Part shown: positions 57,565 to 64,000 of the stretch, piece by piece
How positions within the stretch are numbered: the stretch's first letter is position 1
Layout: each line of letters starts with the position of its first letter
Source: Pseudoalteromonas arabiensis
GTDB lineage: Bacteria; Pseudomonadota; Gammaproteobacteria; Enterobacterales; Alteromonadaceae
Direction of reading: 5' to 3'
NCBI RefSeq assembly: GCF_001550155.1
Contig: NZ_LRUF01000008.1
Location: 310,001 to 374,000, forward strand
Length of the DNA stretch: 64,000 nt
Made by a program: the position numbers and the translations under genes
Notes under the pieces: model-generated
Told to the model about the DNA's origin: nothing
Database searches by the model: none
The model's input: only the letters and a program-made list of their open reading frames with translations

Positions 57565-58290
57565 TTAGTTTTTGACAATCGCATTGTGATAAACGTTTTG
57601 AACGTCATCACAGTCATCAAGCATAGAAATAAACTTTTCAAAGTTTGCTATGTCATCTGGATCAGTGATGTCTGTATGAACTTGTGGAACAAACGTAATC
57701 TCGTCTACTTCAAAGTTAATACCCTCAAATGCTTCTTCAAGTGCTGTTTTTGCTTTGTAGTACTCAGTGTGAGGAGCGAATACTGACACTTTGCCGTCTT
57801 CTACTTCTACATCAGTTACGTCTACATCAGCCATCATTAACGCTTCTAGCACGACTTCGTCGTCATCACCTTCAAAGCCTAAAACAGCTAAGTGATCGAA
57901 CATATGCGCTACGCAACCGGGTGTGCCAATTTTTGAATCTGTTTTTGTAAACGGTAAACGTACATCTTTAATAGTACGGTTAGGGTTATCAGTTAAACAG
58001 TCAACAATAACCATACAGTTACCTGGGCCGTAGCCTTCGTAACGTGCTGGAGAGTAGTCTTCCCCTGCCCCACCGGCAGCCTTTTTGATTGCATTATCAA
58101 TTACATGTGCTGGAACTTGATCTTTTTTTGCACGCTCAATAATACGTTTTAGCGCTTGGTTAACTTCTGGATCTGGTTCGCCATTTTTAGCAACAACGTA
58201 GATTTCTTTACCGTACTTAGAATTTACTTTTGTTTTTGCATTGGCTGTTTTAGCCATGGCGTTTTTGCGGACTTCAAATGCTCTGCCCAT
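57565..58290 (-). CDS. YebC/PmpR-family protein, YeeN-like subgroup
   Basis: 241 residues. The YebC fold is recognised from [86 protein letters not shown] and the acidic end [14 protein letters not shown]. Resemblance is greater to E. coli YeeN than to YebC. Members act as transcription regulators or, as found more recently for some, help translation of difficult sequences; which applies here is open. Monocistronic with terminator. Confidence 0.9.
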   Translation of the reverse strand: MGRAFEVRKNAMAKTANAKTKVNSKYGKEIYVVAKNGEPDPEVNQALKRIIERAKKDQVPAHVIDNAIKKAAGGAGEDYSPARYEGYGPGNCMVIVDCLTDNPNRTIKDVRLPFTKTDSKIGTPGCVAHMFDHLAVLGFEGDDDEVVLEALMMADVDVTDVEVEDGKVSVFAPHTEYYKAKTALEEAFEGINFEVDEITFVPQVHTDITDPDDIANFEKFISMLDDCDDVQNVYHNAIVKN

Positions 58291-58397
58291 CTTATGCCTC
58301 TATGAATACATTTGATAATTGCCGATATTTTAACAAGTCATGACCGCTTGGGCTAGTACTAGGGCGTGTTAACCTTCAGGATTAAAATTTGTTCACT

Positions 58398-58479
58398 CTA
58401 GGGACGATTTTATTAACACCTTGGGATGTATAACCGATTAGGTAAAGTAAAAAATGAGCAAAGATCAAATCGTCCCTAG
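58398..58479. repeat. 13-bp perfect inverted repeat pair with 56-bp spacer
   Basis: CTAGGGACGATTT at 58398-58410 and AAATCGTCCCTAG at 58467-58479. It may be a relic of a small mobile element or a long hairpin. No frame inside. Confidence 0.6.
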
Positions 58480-58539
58480 GAAACTTAAAAAAATAAAAAG
58501 CTAACAATTAATATCAGGAAAAATAAAAAACAAGACTAT

Positions 58540-59157
58540 TTAACATAACACCTTACTTTCTTGGAATGAATCAACCAAAATTGGCAGTTCTGAAAAATGA
58601 TGCAGTACATAGTCTGCTTGATTTGCATATTCAGGAATTTCATGTGGTGCGTATAAACAAGCTCGCATGTTAGCGTTGTGGGCTGCTTGTATGTCAAATA
58701 AATAATCACCAACATAGAGTAACTCTGACTGGTTAAGTTCCCAGAGTGTGGCAATGGCATTTAAAGCACTTGGGTCAGGCTTGGCTGGCGCATCTGAGCG
58801 AGTCAAAACCGTTTCTATCGGCAGAGGATTATTTTTTAGCTTAATGGCTGCTGCACGGTCGTAATTACGAGTCACAATGGCCATTGGAATATTACTTTCT
58901 TTTAGCTTGGTAATCGCATCAGCCACACCAGGCAATAAATATGCGTGCTGCGCATCAATAAGCTCATGTTGATGGACAATATTCATCGCCTCTTCGCGCA
59001 TGTAAGGCGAGGGAAGCGTGGCAATATACGCCAACAAATCCTCCTCAAGAGGACAACCCACTTGTGCTTTGATCAGTGAGAAATCCAGCTCTGACGATAC
59101 CAAAGTGCCGTCTAAGTCAAAAATCACACCACGAATATTGTTATCATAAATACTCAT
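58540..59157 (-). CDS. HAD-superfamily phosphatase (phosphoglycolate-phosphatase-like)
   Basis: 205 residues from ATG 59157, which has AAGGA six bases upstream; a longer frame to 59199 has none. Motif I is VIFDLDGTLVSS, motif II the Thr/Ser in AIVTRN, motif III the Lys in RSDAPAKPDPS and motif IV VGDYLFDIQAA with the Mg-binding Asp. The cap is a small helical (subfamily IA) insert (about residues 20-85). It hydrolyses a small phosphate ester; substrate unknown. Monocistronic. Confidence 0.88.
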   Translation of the reverse strand: MSIYDNNIRGVIFDLDGTLVSSELDFSLIKAQVGCPLEEDLLAYIATLPSPYMREEAMNIVHQHELIDAQHAYLLPGVADAITKLKESNIPMAIVTRNYDRAAAIKLKNNPLPIETVLTRSDAPAKPDPSALNAIATLWELNQSELLYVGDYLFDIQAAHNANMRACLYAPHEIPEYANQADYVLHHFSELPILVDSFQESKVLC

Positions 59158-59279
59158 ATAAATCCTTGTATATGGCGATTGGGAAATGTTTATACCCACT
59201 AATAAGATAGTGTACGATATAGCTTTATTAAAGGATCAAAGGATTAAAAAGCCAAGTTTTTTAATCCTTTTGTATAAGT

Positions 59280-59783
59280 CTATTGAGGTTCTAACGCCTC
59301 AAACTTAGCTTCAAGCCAGGTATCATCTTGGCTAAAGGTCAGTGTTTTTACTTTCCCTTTACCCTCAATATTTACCATATTCACTTGTGCAGGCCAAAGG
59401 TCGCGAAGTGCTCCGTTGCTCATACGAATGCCATGAATTCCCTCTGGGATCGTGACTTCCTGATAAACCCAAAAGAATTTACCATCAACTTGTGCACCCA
59501 CTTTTTTAAGTTCAAGTGGCTTACCATCTAAAGTTTGCAGGGCAATATGTGACTCAACATAATCAGCAAAACGCTTTTGGTCGTCTTTATTACTTAAGAT
59601 ATCAGCATTACCGTCGAACAAATATTCAACAGCATGCTCCGTATCATGCAAATAAAAGCGATGCATAAGCTCTATGTTGTTTGTACGTTTATTAAACAGC
59701 ACAGTTGTCACAGACGCTTTTAACTGGTGCGCCATACTAGGCGCACTCAGTAATAAAGCAAAAACAATGGCTACAAAGCGCAT
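59280..59783 (-). CDS. DUF6702-type exported protein, partner of the M1 peptidase
   Basis: 167 residues with a signal peptide ending at SMA. The mature part starts HQLKASVTTVLFNKRTNNIELMHRFYLHDTEHAVEYL and contains paired beta strands (KFFWVYQEVTI, MVNIEGKGKVKTLTFSQDDTWLEAKFEAL). Family DUF6702 as I know it, of unknown function. It directly follows the M1 gene with a one-base stop/start overlap (ATG shares bases with the stop), so it probably works with that peptidase in the periplasm. Confidence 0.75.
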   Translation of the reverse strand: MRFVAIVFALLLSAPSMAHQLKASVTTVLFNKRTNNIELMHRFYLHDTEHAVEYLFDGNADILSNKDDQKRFADYVESHIALQTLDGKPLELKKVGAQVDGKFFWVYQEVTIPEGIHGIRMSNGALRDLWPAQVNMVNIEGKGKVKTLTFSQDDTWLEAKFEALEPQ

Positions 59784-62221
59784 TATTGTTGCTCCTGGGC
59801 ATCTTTTTCATCGCCCTTTTTCAGCTCTGTTTTAATATCTTGCATGATATCGCGGCTGACTTTCGCTTTACTCTTCTCACGCTTATACACTTCAATACGT
59901 GATGGAATAATACGACGCGGGTAGTTATTGTTTTCTACATCTACATCCGCAGTTTCCCAACGAGGGTCAACCGCAACAGACACTAGGTTTTTACCCTTCT
60001 CAGTTACAATTAGCTTTTGAACATGCTTATGGTTACGACGCCAAATTTCAGCCGGAATGTACTGCTCTTCTTTCGTACCATCTTCATAAGTAAGCTCTAG
60101 TAAGATAGGCATTACTAAGCCCCCCAAGTTTGAGAACTCAAGTACGTAGTAGTTCTTATCTTCTTTGATTGCACGCTCAAATGTTTTACGTTCCCAAGGC
60201 TCTAGGCCTTTAAGGAATTTATTATACGCGTTGCGCTCTTTATTAGTTACCGTAAAGCGGTCGTTTTCATCATAGAAGTCAGTGACATCTGGGTTTTCTT
60301 CAACCCACAGTTTTTTACCTTCTTCTTTATTACGTTGTACGAATAATGGCATTGGCTTGTCAGCTTCGATGTCACGCAAACGGTTAAAGTCGATATCAGG
60401 GTTTTTGGTGTCTAAACGTAACTGATAAACTTTATCTAACGAGATATCAACGTGATCTGTGGTGTAGAACCAACCACGCCAGAACCAATCAAGGTCAACG
60501 CCAGACGCTTCTTCCATTGTACGGAAAAAATCAGCTGGAGTAGGGCGTTTGTATTTCCAACGCTGCGCATACTCTTTAAATGCAAAGTCAAATAACTCAC
60601 GACCAAGGATCACTTCACGTAATATGTTAAGTGCGGCAGCAGGCTTAGTATAAGCATTAGGGCCTAAACGTAATACACTGTCTGACTGTGTCATAACCGG
60701 CACTTGGTTTTCTGACTTCATGTATTCAACGATATCGCGAGGCTCAACACCCCAAGGAATTGTGTGGTCCCATTCACGACCAGCAACACCATCTAAGAAG
60801 CTGTTAAGACCTTCATCCATCCACGTCCATTGACGCTCATCAGAATTCACCACCATTGGGAAATAAATATGCCCAACTTCATGGATAACAACGCCGATTA
60901 AGAAGCGTTTTTCTGCTTGAGAGTAGGTACGTGTTCCGTCATCTTGCAAGTCTGTGCGCGGACCATTGAAGGTGATCATGGGGTATTCCATACCACCGAC
61001 AGGGCCATTAACTGACTGTGCCACAGGGTAAGGGTAGTCAAACGAGAAGCGCGAATACACTTCCATCGTATGAACAACAGCTTCTGTAGAGTATTTCTTC
61101 CAGAGATCGCCACCCTCTTTCGGGTAGAAAGACATCGCCATCACTAACGGCTGGTCTTTACCACCTTGATGGTAGCCCTTAGCATCCCACATAAATTTAC
61201 GTGATGAGGCCCATGCAAAGTCACGGACATTTTCAGCTTTAAAATGCCATGTTTTAGTTTTGTCTGTGCCTTCTTTTTCGTTTTCGAGTGCCTCTTCTTC
61301 AGTCACGATAAAAACAGGGCGTTTGGCATCTTCAGCTTGCTCTAAGCGTTTACGCTGCGTACTAGTTAGAACGCTGCTCGGGTTATCCAGCTTACCTGTT
61401 GCAGATACAATGTGGTCTGCAGGAACCGTTAATTCAACGTCGTAGTTACCAAATTCAAGGGTAAATTCACCACTCCCTAAGAACGCTTTGTTCGTCCAAG
61501 CTTCATAGTCAGTATACGCAGCAAGACGAGGGAACCACTGCGCTAATAAGAAGATATCGTTACCATCTTCTTCAAAATGCTCATAACCCGAGCGTGCACC
61601 AACGGCATCTTCTTCAACAATGTTAAAGGCGAAGTCCATGCTGAACTCAACGTCTTTACCCGGTTTAAGCGGTTCGTTTAAGTCGATACGCATTAATGTA
61701 TCTACTACAGTAACTTTAAGCTCTTTTCCGTCTTCGTCTTTAACATTGGCGATTTGATAACCCAGCTCGTTGTCGGCCATGAATTGCTGACGACGTAACT
61801 GTCCTAAACTCAATTTAGTTGATTTTGGCTGAGGGTCACCTTGCAATGTTTTACCATTAAAAGTCGATGTCATTTCAGCAATTGAGTCAGATTTAAAGAT
61901 ATTTTGGTCTAGTTGTAACCAAAGGTACTTTAAAGTGTGAGGCGAGTTATTTTTATATTCAATTGTTTGGCTTGCTGTTAAACGGCGTTTCTTTTCATCA
62001 AGCTTAGCATCAATATCGTAGTTTACCTGTTGCTGCCAGTAGTTTTCGGCAGGGGCACCCGCCGCACTTCTATATACATTTGGGGTAGGGAGTGCTTCAT
62101 CTAACTGACGAAACTTATCAACAAACGAGCCTTTAGTTTGCTCTACCGATGACGCCATGACTGCTGAAGACACTGCCAAAGGCAATACCAAAGCACTCAA
62201 ATGGAGAACTGCTTTTTTCAT
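59783..62221 (-). CDS. Exported M1-family metallopeptidase
   Basis: 812 residues with a signal peptide (HLSALVLPLAVSSAVMA). An N-terminal beta domain leads to the thermolysin-like domain with GGMEYPMITF, HEVGH (His447 to His451) and WMDEGLNSF with the Glu ligand, then a helical C-terminal part. Unlike classical aminopeptidase N the exopeptidase loop is GGMEYP, close to the GxMEN consensus but with Tyr-Pro. It resembles a group of periplasmic M1 proteins of marine bacteria whose substrate is not well known. A Lys/Glu-rich tail ends the protein. Operon with the DUF6702 gene. Confidence 0.9.
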   Translation of the reverse strand: MKKAVLHLSALVLPLAVSSAVMASSVEQTKGSFVDKFRQLDEALPTPNVYRSAAGAPAENYWQQQVNYDIDAKLDEKKRRLTASQTIEYKNNSPHTLKYLWLQLDQNIFKSDSIAEMTSTFNGKTLQGDPQPKSTKLSLGQLRRQQFMADNELGYQIANVKDEDGKELKVTVVDTLMRIDLNEPLKPGKDVEFSMDFAFNIVEEDAVGARSGYEHFEEDGNDIFLLAQWFPRLAAYTDYEAWTNKAFLGSGEFTLEFGNYDVELTVPADHIVSATGKLDNPSSVLTSTQRKRLEQAEDAKRPVFIVTEEEALENEKEGTDKTKTWHFKAENVRDFAWASSRKFMWDAKGYHQGGKDQPLVMAMSFYPKEGGDLWKKYSTEAVVHTMEVYSRFSFDYPYPVAQSVNGPVGGMEYPMITFNGPRTDLQDDGTRTYSQAEKRFLIGVVIHEVGHIYFPMVVNSDERQWTWMDEGLNSFLDGVAGREWDHTIPWGVEPRDIVEYMKSENQVPVMTQSDSVLRLGPNAYTKPAAALNILREVILGRELFDFAFKEYAQRWKYKRPTPADFFRTMEEASGVDLDWFWRGWFYTTDHVDISLDKVYQLRLDTKNPDIDFNRLRDIEADKPMPLFVQRNKEEGKKLWVEENPDVTDFYDENDRFTVTNKERNAYNKFLKGLEPWERKTFERAIKEDKNYYVLEFSNLGGLVMPILLELTYEDGTKEEQYIPAEIWRRNHKHVQKLIVTEKGKNLVSVAVDPRWETADVDVENNNYPRRIIPSRIEVYKREKSKAKVSRDIMQDIKTELKKGDEKDAQEQQ

Positions 62222-62371
62222 TGTTAATCCTGTAAATTAAGTGTAAGCCTACCATCTCAAACAGCTAACAAGGTTGCAATAAAATCACGATAAAATGCTA
62301 GTTTTTCAGGTTAGTATTCACCTTTGTGCAATGAACTATTTTTGCAGCTACATATCCCTACTTTCAGGCAA

Positions 62372-62390
62372 TGTAAAGGGGGTTTACAGA
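62372..62390 (-). repeat. Dispersed 19-bp element, copy 2 (inverted)
   Basis: Reads TCTGTAAACCCCCTTTACA on the minus strand. It lies in the 270-bp divergent region between the M1 gene and the first twin gene. Confidence 0.8.
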
Positions 62391-62493
62391 CGCATTGGTT
62401 ATTTTTAATTCAGCACGAATTCATTACAAAGTATTACAGTTAATTTTAAGCCAACTTGGTCAAATTTTGTTTAACAGTAATAAAGGTGATTAG

Positions 62494-62730
62494 ATGAAGT
62501 TTTATATTGTAAAAAAAGACTCTCGTTTAGCCGCTATTCCTGCGCAAGAATCAATTTTAAACGAGTACAAAGAACGTGGCTTTGAATATATTGAAGTGAT
62601 CAACGCATGTGATGAAGACGATGCGTTAGCACGTACATCTCCCAGTTCAAAATGGACTAAAAAAGGACTGTTTTTAGGCTCATCTTTAGTAATTTTGACT
62701 CTAATTTTCATTATTTTCGCAATAAATTAA
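62494..62730 (+). CDS. Small C-tail membrane protein, twin 1
   Basis: 78 residues: a soluble head (MKFYIVKKDSRLAAIPAQ, then YKERGFEYIEVINACDEDDALAR) and one C-terminal transmembrane helix (LGSSLVILTLIFIIFAI). It pairs with the gene that follows: equal length, the same MxFYIxKK start, AIPAxE, GxxYIxxVxAC and a single helix at the end. The cytoplasmic head with a conserved Cys may bind a partner. Function unknown. Confidence 0.72.
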   Translation: MKFYIVKKDSRLAAIPAQESILNEYKERGFEYIEVINACDEDDALARTSPSSKWTKKGLFLGSSLVILTLIFIIFAIN

Positions 62731-62864
62731 TTTTTGCGGCATTTTCTATTGAAATTTACTGCCATTTGTATTTAAAATCGCCCACTTTTTTGATTTTGGG
62801 TCAATGCAGAAGCTGTATTTATCCCAAAAATGTGTCGGTAAACAGCTTAGAATTCGGTGGGCTT

Positions 62865-63101
62865 ATGGATTTCTATATCCTAAAAAAACAACAAGAACTA
62901 ATTGCAATTCCAGCGGACGAACAAAATTGTAAACAGTACCTAGATTCAGGGTATTTTTATATTGATAAAGTAGCGGCATGTAATGAAACGAATGCCCTAA
63001 AGATTTTACAAGCAAAACAAACTAAAGCGCTTAAAGTTCCATTGATTATGGCGTTGCTAGCTCTACCTATGGTGGTTTTTGCTTGGTATAGCTTAAGTTA
63101 A
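62865..63101 (+). CDS. Small C-tail membrane protein, twin 2
   Basis: 78 residues from ATG 62865 (GGTGG upstream); the frame opens 33 codons earlier, but those have no counterpart in the twin. It begins MDFYILKKQQELIAIPADE, continues GYFYIDKVAACNETNALKIL and ends in one helix (IMALLALPMVVFAWYSL). It is a tandem paralogue of the preceding gene, about 135 bp further on. Two copies of an otherwise unknown family suggest specialised partners. Confidence 0.7.
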   Translation: MDFYILKKQQELIAIPADEQNCKQYLDSGYFYIDKVAACNETNALKILQAKQTKALKVPLIMALLALPMVVFAWYSLS

Positions 63102-63141
63102 CAAACCAAGCTGGGCATCTTGTCTCAGCTTAGGTATATTG

Positions 63142-63167
63142 ACGCTCTTAATAAATAATAAGAGCGT
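63142..63167 (+). promoter_or_regulatory. Hairpin before sbcD covering the likely ribosome site
   Basis: ACGCTCTTA and TAAGAGCGT are perfect 9-bp arms with an eight-base AT loop. The right arm holds AAGAG, the only Shine-Dalgarno-like sequence before ATG 63171. It might lower translation or act as a weak terminator. Confidence 0.45.
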
Positions 63168-63170
63168 TTA

Positions 63171-64000
63171 ATGAAAGTCCTTCATACATCTGATTGGCAT
63201 TTAGGCCAACAATTCTACGAGCACTCCCGATTCGATGAGCATCAAGCATTTCTAGCTTGGTTAACCGATACGCTTGTCTCAGAACAGATCGACTTATTAC
63301 TGGTTGCGGGTGACATTTATCATACGGCAACGCCACCTACCAGCGCAGAAAACCAACTCTACCAATTTATTAAAACCACTAAGCAGCATTGCCCTGACTT
63401 ACACATAGTGATTATTGCTGGTAACCATGATTCAGCAAATCGAATTATGGCGGCAAAGCCTTTATTGGCTCAGTTTGATACGCATGTTGTTGGCCGCTTT
63501 GATAGCAATGCTCCTCATGAAGTAGTCCTGGCAATCAGCACAAAAAACGGCGATGCGAATGTTGTTGCCATGCCATTTTTACGTAACAGTGATTTAAGCA
63601 GTTATAACCGCCAACAAGAGCAACCGTTAAGTTACAACCAAGCCGTTGCCCTTGCCTACAAAGATGCATTACAAGCAGCAAGCGAATTACCAAACGCGCC
63701 ATTAATTGCCATGGGCCACCTGCATGCAAAAGGCGGAGACATCTCATCTGATTCTGAACGTAACTTAGTGATTGGTGGTGAAGATGCGATATCGGCAAGC
63801 ATATTTACTGATCAACCCGATTATGTCGCGCTAGGGCATCTTCATAAGGCTCAAACCGTCGCGAAGAAAGAGACCATTCGCTACAGTGGCACGCCAATGC
63901 CAATGTCATTTTCTGAAAGACGCTATCAGCATCAAGTTGTGCTAGTCGAGCTTAGTGACTCAGGAACTTCTGTAAACCCCCTTTACATTCCTAGCTTTTG
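63171..64000 (+). CDS. sbcD: Nuclease SbcCD subunit D (cut by window end)
   Basis: 277 codons are visible and no stop is reached. The Mre11-type metallophosphoesterase motifs are complete: KVLHTSDWHLGQ, LLVAGDIYH, IIAGNHDS, MGHLHAKGG and VALGHLHKAQ, then the product-like RYSGTPMPMSFSE. With SbcC it cuts DNA hairpins and blocked ends. sbcC is expected downstream, outside the window. Copy 3 of the 19-bp dispersed element lies inside the coding sequence (codons for SVNPLYI). Confidence 0.95.
   Translation, partial: MKVLHTSDWHLGQQFYEHSRFDEHQAFLAWLTDTLVSEQIDLLLVAGDIYHTATPPTSAENQLYQFIKTTKQHCPDLHIVIIAGNHDSANRIMAAKPLLAQFDTHVVGRFDSNAPHEVVLAISTKNGDANVVAMPFLRNSDLSSYNRQQEQPLSYNQAVALAYKDALQAASELPNAPLIAMGHLHAKGGDISSDSERNLVIGGEDAISASIFTDQPDYVALGHLHKAQTVAKKETIRYSGTPMPMSFSERRYQHQVVLVELSDSGTSVNPLYIPSF
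63969..63987 (+). repeat. Dispersed 19-bp element, copy 3, inside sbcD
   Basis: Exact TCTGTAAACCCCCTTTACA; with copy 2 it shares two further bases (TT). Being inside a conserved gene, it cannot be explained as intergenic junk alone. Confidence 0.8.

Overview
The window is a chromosomal stretch of a marine gammaproteobacterium. Gene families, protein similarity and the non-coding repeats suggest an Alteromonadales member, most likely Pseudoalteromonas; this is recognition from memory, not a database result. The DNA is moderately AT-rich, densely coding, and shows no phage, conjugative or transposase gene and no tRNA or rRNA. About 50 genes are supported. Two are cut by the window edges (a TetR regulator at the start, sbcD at the end) and one is broken by an in-frame stop.

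Layout. 1-9.3 kb: TetR fragment with operator, EAL phosphodiesterase, ABC-F protein YbiT, catalase-peroxidase KatG, GAF histidine kinase, a TPR membrane protein and an NTF2-like exported protein. 9.4-16.3 kb: ferredoxin-NADP reductase; a nucleoside salvage locus (deoB-deoD divergent from udk-nupC); two convergent orphan solute-binding proteins; a cold-shock protein. 16.5-24.5 kb: nine minus-strand genes with almost no spacing: a thermostable-hemolysin-family (GNAT/LuxI-like) protein, an AMP-ligase fused to a haem-oxygenase-like diiron domain, an SDR, a TPR protein, a QseB/PmrA/BqsR-type response regulator and its kinase, a cupredoxin, an FTR1-like permease without the usual REXXE motifs, and a predicted outer-membrane barrel. 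A TTAAG-N6-TTAAG box lies in front of the first gene. This is the best candidate for an undescribed system. 24.6-37.9 kb: S46 peptidase, then folE2 and a second dihydroorotase behind a perfect Zur-like palindrome, a nonsense-interrupted nuclease, an M3 lipoprotein peptidase, a large M36 protease, a lipoprotein and a VanX-like dipeptidase. 37.9-48 kb: diguanylate cyclase, Fe-S D-lactate dehydrogenase, exported GH3 hexosaminidase, and a four-gene D-glutamate/5-oxoproline operon in which D-glutamate cyclase is split into two proteins flanking pxpA, followed by a D-amino-acid transaminase. 48-57.2 kb: WD40 lipoprotein, small proteins, S9 peptidase, a 400-bp degenerate repeat field, and the glyoxylate shunt pair aceA/glcB. 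57.2-64 kb: a foldback element, a YebC/YeeN-like regulator, HAD phosphatase, DUF6702-M1 peptidase pair, twin 78-residue membrane proteins and sbcD.

Themes: extracellular or periplasmic peptide degradation (S46, M3, M36, S9, M1, M15), recycling of D-amino acids and muropeptides (VanX-like, GH3, D-Glu cyclase, Dat, D-lactate dehydrogenase), zinc-starvation backup enzymes, and metal-linked signalling. Several starts were moved from the longest reading frame on the basis of Shine-Dalgarno spacing and signal peptides. All similarity statements come from reading the sequence, not from searches.
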